This document shows, one piece after another, positions 44,486 to 55,230 of a stretch of 64,000 bases of DNA. Origin of the DNA: Heliocidaris erythrogramma (Eukaryota; Echinodermata; Echinoidea; Camarodonta; Echinometridae); the NCBI GenBank assembly GCA_025617745.1, contig CM046858.1, positions 53,918,545-53,982,544 on the forward strand, read 5' to 3'. The notes beneath the pieces are model-generated. The model searched no databases. It worked only from the letters and a program-made list of their open reading frames with translations, and was not told the origin of the DNA. Position numbers and translations under genes: made by a program. Numbering within the stretch: the first letter of the stretch is position 1; the number at the start of each line of letters is the position of its first letter.

Positions 44486-46231
44486 ATGAACTGGAAATAT
44501 CCAGATTTAGCTGAGGAGCTAAAGCTATTTAAGCAGAGAATGAAATTATGCTTAGATGATAATGAAATAACTGATCAAAAGAAGAGAGCGATCAAGATTA
44601 AGATTGCTATTGGAAACGAGGGACTTCGAAGAATTAACTCTTCTGGTTTATCAGATAGTGACCAGGATAACCCCCAGAAGATATGGGAAACCCTCGAAGC
44701 TCAGATTGAAGTGAAGGTGAACTTTAGAATTCATAGACTAGAATTCATGCGTCATCGACAGAAGGTTGGTGAAAGCATCGACGAATTTGTAAACCGATGT
44801 CGAGAAAAGGCGAAGATGTGTCTCTTCGAGAAAGCTGAGCTAGCAGAAAGGATAATGGAACTCGTTATATCCTCGACACCCATAGAGGCATTCCAGAAAT
44901 ACCTGTTGGATCAGACACAGGGTTATAGCCTAGATAACCTCCTGGATGAAGGGCGGAAATATGAGGCAATAGTTGCAGGCAAGCAGTGTTTGCAGACTCT
45001 GGAATCAGGTGGCACAGCTAGTATCAGTGCTGTTTCTCATCCTTCCAAGAGTATGAAATGCCAAAACTGTGGACTGAATCACAAACCCCGCAGTTGCCCA
45101 GCATATGGATCTACTTGTAATGCATGCGGGAGGAAGGGCCACTGGAAAAAATGGTGTAAATCAAGGGCCTCCAATGTGGCAGGAAGCGACAACTTCAAGC
45201 AAGGCAAAGGTCGTGGACGCCCACGTTACAGATCCAATGATGGACAGGTCAGACGGAGGTCACGCAGCAGGACATCAAGAAACAGGCGGAGTTTCCACCC
45301 TCTACAGTTCCAGGTCCAGGAACAGGGTCAAGAGCAGACTTGTGTAGAAGCGCAAGAACACCTTGAATCATTATGTCTGGAAACTATAAACTTCAGCGAA
45401 GACATTCATATTGATAGCATTCCAGAGAAAGCTAGAGAGAAGGAGGACGAGCTTTTCGCTAATCTTTCCATATCCCTGAAGCACAAACCAGGTGATCACA
45501 CCCTGAAAGTCAAAGTAGACACTGGAGCACAGGGTAACGTCCTTCCAACCAGAATCTTTAAGAAGATACACCCAGAGTTGATGGGTAAGGATGGTCATCC
45601 TAACAGAGACAAGATTGTCCAGAAGCGGGTGAGGCTACTAGCATACAATCGCACCATCATTCCCCACTATGGATGCATTTCTTTTCCATGCAGACATGAA
45701 GATGGTCGCTGGATGGACACAAATTTCTTCATAGTGGATACTAACAGTCCAGCTATTCTGGGTTTACCGAGTTCAACAGCCATGAAGTTGATTATCCTGA
45801 ACTGTGCTCTACGACAAAGAGAGCACCCACCTCTCCGTGACAAGAAAGACCTCCAGCAGAGATTTCCTGACCGTTTTACAGGTATTGGACGGTTTCCAGG
45901 AGAGTTTCGCATAACATTGAAGGAAGATGTCAGGCCTGTGGTGCATCCACCAAGAAAACTACCTATCCACCTAAAAGATGAGCTCAGAGAAGAGCTAGAC
46001 AGGATGCAGGACATAGGTGTTATCACAAGAGTCACAGAACCGACTGACTGGGTCTCATCCCTAGCAGTCAGTAGAAAGTCAAATGGGAAGCTTAGAGTGT
46101 GCTTAGACCCCAGAGATCTGAACAGAGTATGCAAGCGCACTCATCACAAGACCCCTACACTTGAGGAGATTACTCACAAGCTTAGTGGTGCAAAAGTTTT
46201 CTCCAAGATGGACGCCCGCCATGGGTACTGA
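44486..46231 (+). pseudogene. Gypsy gag-protease-partial RT
   Basis: 581-residue frame. Residues 1-170 are capsid-like gag; two CCHC knuckles follow (192-204 and 211-224), then a basic region (240-270), an aspartic protease with VDTGAQ (DTG at 345-347) and the first part of RT up to FSKMDARHGY (motif A Asp at 576). The frame then stops at a deletion junction. An ATG at 44461 would be the natural gag start, but an apparent extra T (CCTTTAGG at 44469-44476) creates a stop after four codons; the annotated frame starts at the next ATG. Confidence 0.88.
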
Positions 46232-47562
46232 AGTTCAACCTTGAGAAGTGCGATTGTAAGATTCCTTCAGTCAAGTTCTTTGGATGCTACTATGATGCAC
46301 AAGGAGTGCACCCAGACCCAGACAAAGTAGCCAGCATCAGGGCACTTCCTCCTCCCCAGAACTTGAAGGATCTTCAGAGATTCCTTGGGATGATGCAGTA
46401 CTTGTCCCCATTCGTGCCACACCTAGCTGAGCACACTGATCCCTTGAGAAGCCTGACCCGTAATGACAGTGCATGGCAGTGGAATGCCACACACCACCAA
46501 GCTTTTGAGAACTTAAAGGACAGGTTAACAGAGTACACAACATTGACGTACTACGACTCATCAAAACCAACACTCATACAAGTTGATGCCTCTCAGAGAG
46601 GAATTGGAGCAGCTCTCTTACAGGATAACAAGCCTGTGGCCTTCGCAAGCAAGGCACTAACTCCTACTGAGCAGCGGTATGCTAACATAGAGAGAGAGCT
46701 ACTTGCAGTCGTATTTGGATGTACACGATTCCATACTTACGTGTTTGGGTCCCAGTTTACCATTGAGTCGGACCACAAACCACTTGAGAACATTCAGCAC
46801 AAGAACCTTGCCGATACTCCTCCAAGATTGCAGAGGATGATGCTGAGGATACAACCTTATGACTTCAAGATTGTGTATCGACCAGGCAAGGAGATGATAC
46901 TTGCTGACGCACTCTCGCGTCTCAACCCTATCAAGGATTCTACCCTTGATTTCGACATGACCATTCACACCATTTCCTACTCTGAATCGAAGCTGGAAGA
47001 GATCAGGCATCACACCAGCACAGATAACACTCTGAAGAAGCTGCTGGACACGGTGATGGAAGGTTGGCCAGAAAGCCCAAATGATCTTCCCAAAGAGATT
47101 AGACAGTTTTGGTCATGCCGTGACACACTTTCTGCAGAAGACGGCATTCTGCTGAAAGGTGATCGAGTCATCATACCCCCTCCCTTCAGGAAGGAACTTC
47201 TTGAGCAGATCCACATAGGACATCAAGGAATTGTGAAGTCTCAACAGAGAGCCAGTTCTGCCATTTATTGGCCAGGAATCAACAGAGATGTTGAAGAGAT
47301 GATTCGAGCCTGTACTGTTTGTCAGACACATCAGAGAAAGCAGTCGCCTGAACCACTGCTTAGTCACAAGGTCCCTGATAGACCATGGCAGGTTGTAGGA
47401 ACAGACCTGTTCAGTTTCGATGGCAGGGAATATCTTATCATCTCAGACTACTTCTCGAAATGTCCATTCGTGAAGCATGTGACCGGGGGAGATGTACAAG
47501 TAACGCAATCATCCAACTCACTAAGTCCATATTTAGTGAACATGGTATCCCGGACAAAGTAA
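46231..47562 (+). pseudogene. Gypsy RT thumb, RNase H, integrase N-terminal part
   Basis: Resumes at KFNLEKCDCKIPSVKFFGC in a different frame from the preceding ORF. It contains the RT connection (LQRFLGMMQYLSPFVPHLAE), RNase H (LIQVDASQRGIGAALLQ, ANIERELLAVVF, ADALSRL), the integrase HHCC zinc-binding region (HIGHQGIVKSQQRA, CTVCQTHQ) and the start of the core (VVGTDLFSF, first Asp). About 85-90 residues of RT, including the YxDD region, are absent before it. A single-base loss near 47500 shifts the frame, so this ORF ends at 47562 in spurious sequence. Confidence 0.88.
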
Positions 47563-48299
47563 TCAGCGACAACGGTCCCCAGTTCGCCAGCCAGGAGTAC
47601 AAAGTCTTCAGTAAGACTTGGGGATTCAACCACGTGACCTCCAGCCCTCACTACCCCAGGAGCAACGGGTTTATCGAGAGGTCTATTCAGACAGTGAAGA
47701 ATCTGATGAGAAAGAGTCTGGAGAACAAGGAAGACATATACCTAGCAATGCTATGTCTTCGGACAACACCCCTTGAGAGCAATCTTCCATCCCCCACTGA
47801 GATACTCTATGGAAGAACGTTGAAGAGTAACCTTCCAACAATTCACAATCGCGAAAGACAGAGTCTGGAAGATGTTCGTCAACTACTTGAGGAAAGACGA
47901 ACCAAGCAGAAGCAACATCATGATGAACATGGAGTCAGAGGGTTGCAAGACCTCAAGATTGGCCAGAAGGCTACAGTTCTAGATCAGCGATCAGGACTAT
48001 GGACTCCAGTCACTGTAAAAGATGTATGCGAAGAACCGAGATCATACATCGTCCAGACACCTAATGGTGGTCTCCTACGAAGAAACAGGAACCATTTGAG
48101 AGATTTGAACTTGCCAAAAAAGAAAGTTCGATTTGCAGACGACCCAGTTACTGACCATCTTGAAGAGAACATGACTAAAACTACAAACCAAACAGCCAAA
48201 CCTGACAAGAAACTGACTACTACAAGTCATACAGTTACTCACCAGACTAAAAGTGGACGTATTGTCAGACCGCCTAAGAGACTTATTGAACAATACTAG
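47500..48299 (+). pseudogene. Gypsy integrase core and C-terminal domain
   Basis: Continues integrase in the next frame: ISDNGPQFAS (second Asp), SNGFIERSIQT (catalytic Glu) and a C-terminal chromatin/DNA-binding region, ending RPPKRLIEQY and a stop. All three integrase acids exist in the element but are split over two frames by the 1-nt shift. Confidence 0.88.
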
Positions 48300-48962
48300 T
48301 TATGTTTGTTAATTAATTGTTCTTAAGCAATTGATTGTAATATATGTGTAATATATATAATCAAATGATTCATAAACAAAGTGTTCTCGCATTTGTAGTT
48401 GAATATGTTACGAAGTATTTGGTAATATCAAAACGGTTACTGAATATAATTAGTTCTTGATATCTGTGTATTCCAAATGTTTTTAAAATATGACATATTG
48501 TTATCATATATGCTCATTTTTGTAAAAAACAGTTATGATATATCATTGAACTAAATGTTCCAAACAACCCCATTTGAATGTCAGATTTCTATAACAATTT
48601 GAAAAATGCATGATAAATGTTTTTCTTCAGACTGCAGAGGGGAAAAAAGAAACACATGTACATTTTACAAAATTTGTGATACAGTGAGCAATCATTGTTT
48701 TTTACTACTACACACTGTATGAATAAACATCCAAGTCTAAAAACATTATTACAGTGTATGAACATTATTTGAAAATGAAAGGTATTGATTGTATGTTAAT
48801 GTAAAAATGTTATTCATATATATGTATCATTAATGCAAGCAATCACATGCATCTGGTATCTGAATGTATTTTTAAACCAATACAAGTCATTGTCACCACA
48901 CGCTATTTTTATTGTATATCAAAGGATTCCAAAAGCATGGAAATATCATACTTTCTTTTATA

Positions 48963-48973
48963 AGGAGAGGGGA
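48963..48973 (+). promoter_or_regulatory. Polypurine tract
   Basis: AGGAGAGGGGA immediately precedes the 3' LTR, the standard place for plus-strand priming. Confidence 0.8.
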
Positions 48974-49210
48974 TGTTATGTTATTGTTTATTATTGTTAT
49001 CGTTACTGATATCGTTGATATCGATATGTATATGTGTTGTACGCGATCAGCATTGTGACGTAGTCATCTTATGCGCTTGGAGTTATCCAAACATGGATCT
49101 ATCGGCTGTGCCGGAATAAAGTTGTTAAATATCATAATGCCGGTGTTTATCTGATCTTATATGTTCTGGTGTCTATGACTATGTACTGGGTGATTCCCAG
49201 AGACACAACA
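48974..49210 (+). repeat. Gypsy 3' LTR
   Basis: 237 bp, same sequence as the 5' LTR by direct reading; AATAAA at 49115-49120. Followed by AACAT, the target duplication. Confidence 0.93.
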
Positions 49211-49289
49211 AACATATTAGGCATAAATCTCGGCTTCTGTAGAAGCCCTCCGTCACAGACTGAGCACCTCGCTCGGCTTCTGTAGAAGG

Positions 49290-49933
49290 TTAAAGGTCCC
49301 CAGAAATCCAAATGCAAGTTAATTTCTGTTGATGTGCGGGCATGCATACAACTCATATTTTGTTATTAAAACATCTAAAGATGTTTCATAGATTTTTAAA
49401 TATTTTTTGAAATATTTTTTCCCAACCTCTTAAGCTCCACCCCCCAAAAAAAGCTCCAGATCTTATTCCCGAGATGACATCATCTGTCAATCATTAGTCA
49501 GCCATACTAACATTATACAATACAGAGTGGAATGTAACTTCCCCCAGCTCAGCACATGCTCACAATCGAATTGCATGCTTTCAAACAATACCTCCTCATT
49601 ACCCTTCTTTTCCTGGTGATGCTACAGCATGTCTGGCATAGCAACTCCTATGTAGGCATTGTATGGTCTATTAGAACAGATGGTTATCTCTGGCAAAGCT
49701 ACATACCACTTTCTCTCCTTAGCTCACTAATGATTGACAGATGATGTCATCTCGGGAATAAGATCTAGAGCTATTTTGGGGGGTGGAGCTTAAGAGGTTG
49801 GAAAAAAATATTTCAAAAAATATTTAAAAATCTATGAAACATATTTAGATGTTTTAATAACAAAATATGAGTTGTATGCATCCCCGCACACCAACAGAAA
49901 TCAACTTGCATTTGGATTTCTGGGGACCTTTAA
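49290..49933. mobile_element. TTAA-flanked foldback element, copy 1
   Basis: TTAA at 49290-49293 and 49930-49933 flank AGGTCCCCAGAAATCCAAAT and its complement. The arms are about 210 bp of inverted repeat, and the middle is unique sequence shared with copy 2 at 59151. The TTAA target fits piggyBac- or Kolobok-type elements; no transposase is present. The 62-codon frame at 49556 lies in the shared middle and has no domain. Confidence 0.85.
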
Positions 49934-50027
49934 GCCCGTCGTCTCCAAAGGGTTAATTATCGTCAACAGGGTACTTTTCAAAAAGTCACGGACGCGGATG
50001 CATACAGGCCACAATGACACATACCCC

Positions 50028-50028
<1 letters not shown>

Positions 50029-50063
<35 letters not shown>
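50029..50063. repeat. 35-nt C homopolymer
   Basis: Uninterrupted C run followed by GGGG. The length may be inexact in the assembly. Confidence 0.9.
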
Positions 50064-50065
<2 letters not shown>

Positions 50066-50939
50066 GGCCTGGACAGGCCTTGAGGAGTACCGAGCTCTCA
50101 TAGTCAAGCCTCAGGTCAAGCCTATATAAAACTGTTCCACTTCGATGTTTATGTTCTATGTACAAAATGTTGTTTTAATACATTTATATTTCCACACTGT
50201 GAATGGATCTCCTTCGTCGTGTCGTGATCTTAGTTAACACTCGCCATTATCCACGTTACGATATAAAAATTCTACAAATGACTAATTCTAATTCCTCTTA
50301 TCTCTCTCCTTCTCTATGCCGGTCCCTCTGTAGACTCTATCTCTCTTGATTTCTCTGTTTTTCTCGTCATCTTCTAATTCTGCTCGCGCTCGGGAATTTT
50401 ACCGGCCACCACACAGCTTGTTTACATAATACGTAGTAGTACATGTGCTTTCTTACTACGATTTATTTGTTTACACGCGGAAACCCGAGTTGCCCATTCA
50501 CGTCACAGCAACACTCGCTATGAAAGGACGTCGACTCGAGTGACGTCGACTCGTGTGCATTTTAAAGAAGGGTAAAATATTTGGAAAAGACGTAAAATTA
50601 TCTAAGTTACAGGACCTCTTCACTTCATGAAGTGATAGTCTAAAAGTTTAAACACGCATTTATTTGAAATCATTTAATTTTTAAACATTATTTATGATAA
50701 AAAACACTAAAACTTTGACATTATTAATTGATCCTATAATATTCACCCTACCAATTTTGAATCCGTCGCCCTCGGAATATGCAGTGAATGACGAATACAA
50801 GGGCGCAAATGATCACGTGTATACATGATGTGTAGACAGTATGATGTGTGTGTGTGTGTGTGTAATTGGGTTTTTACAGACGTGTATCAATCAGATATGA
50901 TTATTTACGTCTGGGACCGACCTTTAACGTCACCATCCG

Positions 50940-51035
50940 AAAGACGTGACTCAGTCTCGAACCTGGGTCCGCTGAATCAGTTTATAACTTCCACTGGTAG
51001 CTGGATTACAGGCGCACGCCACAACGCCCAGTTGC
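50940..51035 (-). ncRNA. 7SL (SRP) RNA Alu-domain-like sequence
   Basis: On the minus strand, GGGCGTTGTGGCGTGCGCCT followed by GTAATCCAGCTACC (50996-51029) closely resembles the 5' Alu domain of 7SL/SRP RNA, including the UGUAAU motif bound by SRP9/14. About 50 nt on, CCCAGGTTCGAGACTG (around 50951-50966) matches the B-box-like segment at the expected spacing. Upstream on that strand is a TTATA sequence. Further 3', only weak similarity to the S domain is seen and no T-run terminator, so this is probably a partial copy, pseudogene or 7SL-derived repeat; a diverged gene is possible. Confidence 0.4.
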
Positions 51036-51296
51036 CGCAGTATAAGTTAGCCTTTAATCAAAGCGGTTGTGCTGCTCTGTCGATCCCATGGTCGATCCTC
51101 GAAACGCGCGGGAAGTCGACACGCGCATACACGAGTGTGTTGTACTCGTGTACTTTGTCTATTCTGCGCAATTTCCACTCGTTTCTCGAGGATATGACGC
51201 GACATCGACACAGCTAGAGCTGCACATTATGTAGCACTAGCAGGAGCAGGAGCTGCTGCCTTGATCTAAGACTAAGTGTTTAAATGTACGTGAATT

Positions 51297-51345
51297 TAGA
51301 AAATGAGCGCGGCCGGCGGCCGCGGCGGGTTCGTCATTCGTAAGT
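51297..51345 (+). promoter_or_regulatory. CpG-dense stretch, candidate promoter/5' exon
   Basis: Reads GAGCGCGGCCGGCGGCCGCG and then CATTC before GTAAGT at about 51338, the highest CpG density in the right half of the window, with a donor-like site. It could be the 5' end of the UBA mini-gene downstream, but no link is shown by sequence alone. Confidence 0.25.
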
Positions 51346-52265
51346 TAGCTAGCGCTAGCTAGATTTTGATCATCTACTAATGATCTAGATCTGCTGAGTG
51401 ATAGTGATACATTCCGCTTGAGTTTAGGTAAGAAAATGTAATATAAATTCTACATTCTTTATATCAGCCTTCATAACATTTAAAGTTTTTTATCCAACCG
51501 GTTTTTAGAGGGAAAGGTGAGCATGATGATTGATTGTCAATGTCAGAGTCACATTGATTGAGTTGAGATCTGCTCAATGTGGCTGATTGAGCTGAGACAG
51601 AATTTTCGGTCTAATACTAGTAATAGCCCCCTCACAAGTACCTGACCGAATGTAGGCGGACGAAGGGTGACGAATGGGAAAAAAGCACGAAATGCACGCG
51701 AATTCAACAAATTCAAATAAAATTTCTGTCAAATCATGCGATCAGTAACTATTGTCAAATTTTATCAACGAACGATAAGCGAAGCCCGAAGGATAAATAT
51801 GACATGCGAAGGATATTGATTTTTCGGTTCACCTCTTTTAGTTTGAATAAATTGCAGGCGAAGGCGAGCGAAGGGTTGATATATAAATTATAACCCAATA
51901 TTGCAATAAGATGAACGAACAGTGAGCAATGGTTTGATATGGCCTGCGATTAGAAACGAAGACGAGGGAATAGATCGGGCGTTCTTGTACTAGTTGTAGT
52001 GTACGTTACGGCCAGAGAACTGAGAAGTCATCCACGCAACAAAATACACTACAGTGAAAGGAAGAGGCAAAGGCAGAGGGAAGGCACGAAAGACTGCATC
52101 TACCGGGAGTAGGGGCCTAAATCCACAACCTCGGGATGCTCACAACCACAGTCTGAAGCACTCCCGGGTACATTTCTGTAAAATAGTTGGTATTTTCTGT
52201 CGCATGTACTAAAGGTATGGGGGGGGAAATAAGATAAATATTTTAAATACTTGCTTTCAAATTCA

Positions 52266-52690
52266 GCCCTTAAAAATCTCACTCCTACCTCAAATGGCCG
52301 TTAGGAAGAACTTTTGATATTTACAGCAAAATCCAAAGTCAAAATCTTGTCCAAAACCGGAGAAATCCCCGCCGATTTGTTTCGCGATCGCGTGTTGTTT
52401 ACAAACTGCCGATGTCTTAGACTAAAATCGGCCAATATAATTTTTGTCCACGAAGAAACTCGGGATCGCAAGGGCACATCGATCTTTACGATCGCGCACA
52501 CAGAAAATCGGAACTTTTCCGTGTACGCCATAGGGACCGAATTTTTGAGGACAAAACTCTTTTGGGAGATGTCAGCGCCCGCGGCGACCAGGAAATGTAC
52601 ACAATGACTCCGATAGCTCGTTTCGCGAGAATCAACAGTAAATTGCGGATTTCATTTTTGTAAATATCTTTTCCAACATTGGTGAGTTGA
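52266..52690 (+). other. Candidate non-coding 5' exon region
   Basis: CpG-bearing sequence with an open but domain-free frame (52314-52607) and a good donor (CAACATTG before GTGAGT near 52682). It might be a first exon for the UBA mini-gene. The frame itself is not called as a gene. Confidence 0.2.
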
Positions 52691-53650
52691 ATTTATTGTA
52701 TTTCTTGGATATTTTGGGTCGGTTTTTGTAAATTAAATGCCGATTTTGAGTGAATGTTTGTGACTTTTGTGCAGTGGTGTTTTAAAAAGTTGAGGTATAT
52801 GACTGCCTACATTATACACACGAAGTATAGGAATGTAGCTATGAGTGGTCTGAAGTGCCGCCTCCTCCTGAGAGTCCCGCAGAGTCACGAAAGACAAAAC
52901 AATATCAGTATAGGCCTAATGGTAACAAATAGTATATCATTATCATAAATAGTTACATAAATTGTGAATGTAGGGGAAAGGGGGCTGGTCGCGTAAAATT
53001 TATAATTTATGAATATAGGCCTAGGCCTATATACATATAGGGCCTACATATAAGGACAATACTGAATGAAAAAATGACTCCGTTAAAGAAAATTTATTAA
53101 ATCAATATTTCGTCCATAGGGCTTCTTCAGAGTTCAGGATATGAACATGATTACAAATTCAATACAAAGTACCAAATAATGCAATAGAGAGTTAAGCGCG
53201 TAGTCGACTCGACCTGCCCCATTTCCCCTATCGTATCACACTTACCACCAACATCGCACCAGACAAATTTGTAGTCACTGTCCACTATAGACCGAAATTT
53301 TCTGTCTCTCGTTCGTTAGCCTCTTATTTGGATAGGGTCGGCCCTTCACTTAGAGACAGAAACGCTCCGTACACTCGCCTGTGCAAACTCACTGATCGCC
53401 GAGGAACAGTAGGCATGTAGTTGTTAAAATGCGAATATTACGATTTTTAAAAATATTTGTGTAAATTAAATAGATTAGGCCTAGGCTCTATACTTAAACG
53501 AACATGTTCAACTTACCAATTTGACTGTTTTTATTCCTTTCAATGCTCTTTTTTCAGGTAATTCAGGGTCCAAGGTTTTCTCTGTTTGAAAATCTTCCAG
53601 TCGTATTCAAACTGTCGCCACTGACCGACTTTTGGAGGCCTGGCGAAAAA

Positions 53651-54150
53651 AAATTGCCATCCGCCCTCCCCCCCTTACAAAATCCTGGATCCGCCCCTTA
53701 TGACAGACCTGCATTTCTGTGCCCCCCCCCCCCTTACAAAATCCTGGAATCGCCCCTGATGACAGTCCTGCATTTCTGTGCTCCCCCCCCGCCCCCATTT
53801 TCAAAATCCTGGATCCGCCCCTGATGACAGTCCTACATTTCTGTGCTCCCCCCCTTTACAAAATCCTGGAATCGCCCCTCATGACAGACCTGCATTTCTG
53901 TGCCCCCCCCCTTACAAAATCCTGGAATCCCCCCTGATGACAGTCCTGCATTCCTGTGCTCCCCCCCCCCCTTTTGACAAAATCCTGGATCTGCCCCCGA
54001 TGACGACCTGCATTTATGTTGCCCCCCCCCCCCCCCCCTTTTTTACAAAATCCTGGATTCGCCTCTGATGACAGACCTGCATTTGCGTGCCCCCCCCCCC
54101 CCCCAAGTTACAAAATCATGGATCCGCATCTGATGATAGACCTGCATTTG
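53651..54150. repeat. 56-64-bp minisatellite of transposon-end-like units
   Basis: About eight units of the form ACAAAATCCTGGATCCGCCC, then TGATGACAG, CCTGCATTTCTGTG and a C run of variable length. The CTGGATCCGCCCC part equals the end of the palindromic element at 41544-41829. Proline-rich frames across it are not genes. Confidence 0.85.
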
Positions 54151-55230
54151 TTTCAGTCAACGCGACCCTACCCACCCTTTCAGTACAAATCATTTTAAAA
54201 ATTATTATCATTGGAATGTGTGGTTTCTGAGATAGAAAAATCTCCCAAGCCACCAGACACCCTAACTTTTTAGTCGTATAGTGCCATTGGGCCTAAGGCG
54301 CAGCTAGCTAGCTGCAGCCAGTCCTACTACTAAAAGCAGCCAACAGTAGCCAACAGCAGCCTACAGCCTACAGCCACCAACAGCAGAGTTGAAAACAGCT
54401 GAAAACAAATTGCAGAGCAGCCAAGAGACAACCAAAGGGCTCATTAAATATTGCTAAATTAAAAGGCTGTTCGAAATATTATTTTATTATTATTAACAAA
54501 AAGGCCAATACGGCCAAGAGCAGCGTAGAGTCAGTAGACTCTAGTAATCTAACATACTTAAAGGCTGCCAAGACAAGTAAGACACTACGTACTAAAATGT
54601 TATCTAACTCCTCCAAATACAGGGATTTTTCTGTGTAACTACCAGTATGATTCAATCCTAAATCTAGATGTCCAACAAGCCAAATTCTTATACAGGTAGA
54701 TCTATGATCTATGATCTAACGTTAGCTCTAATGTTAGAAAGTAAAAGCTGCAAGAGCCATGTCAGTCATCCTAAATCGACCATCATCACAGAGTTCTGTG
54801 ACAATTCCTTGGTTAAATAACTTTTAACTCTTTTTTCTTAGTCATGTTAATCTGATTCAGATCAAACATGAGCTGAGCGCAGCCTAATTCCAAGGAGCTC
54901 TGCTGCTTTGGTGGAGCTCCCTGGAGTTAAGCCATGTAAGCTTGGCCCATGCATATTTTGTTAGAAAAATCAGTCTGTTTAGTTTGGTTAAATTGATAAA
55001 CCCTACCGGTATTACCAATTTTATGATGTACATGGAGGTCTACAAAAAACAATTGAATGAGGGAGTTGTATTATAACTGGTTTTGATTAAATGAATTTCG
55101 AAGAATTTTCATCGGAAGAGAAATGCAGTAGACAATCTAGATCTAGATCTACATTAAATTTTTCTGTAATTTCTGCTTTTTACAGGTACATGTACATCTA
55201 CTTGATCTACAGTATAGACCTTTTTCTTAG
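54151..55230. other. Intergenic or intronic DNA, no gene seen
   Basis: CAGC/CAACAGCAGCC-rich simple sequence at 54305-54420, then AT-rich DNA. If the UBA mini-gene has an upstream 5' exon this is intron. Confidence 0.5.

Larger units (their letters stand above)
43025..49210 (+). mobile_element. Ty3/gypsy LTR retrotransposon, recent but defective
   Basis: 6,186 bp, with two 237-bp LTRs that look identical base for base, a 5-bp target duplication AACAT (43020-43024 and 49211-49215), a candidate primer-binding site right after the 5' LTR and a purine tract right before the 3' LTR. Order gag, protease, RT, RNase H, integrase places it in Ty3/gypsy (mag/SURL-like by general appearance). A large deletion in RT, a frameshift in integrase and a probable 1-nt insertion at the gag start make it non-autonomous, although the identical LTRs imply very recent insertion. 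Confidence 0.92.

Noticed and set aside
50825..51217. 130-codon open frame on the plus strand
   Set aside because: It begins in a GT microsatellite, overlaps the 7SL-like sequence on the opposite strand and shows no domain.
52314..52607. 97-codon open frame
   Set aside because: No domain and overlapped by an open frame on the other strand; more likely a non-coding or 5' UTR region.
53543..54198. Overlapping proline-rich frames with repeats
   Set aside because: Three overlapping frames across one C-rich minisatellite; no splice sites or domain.
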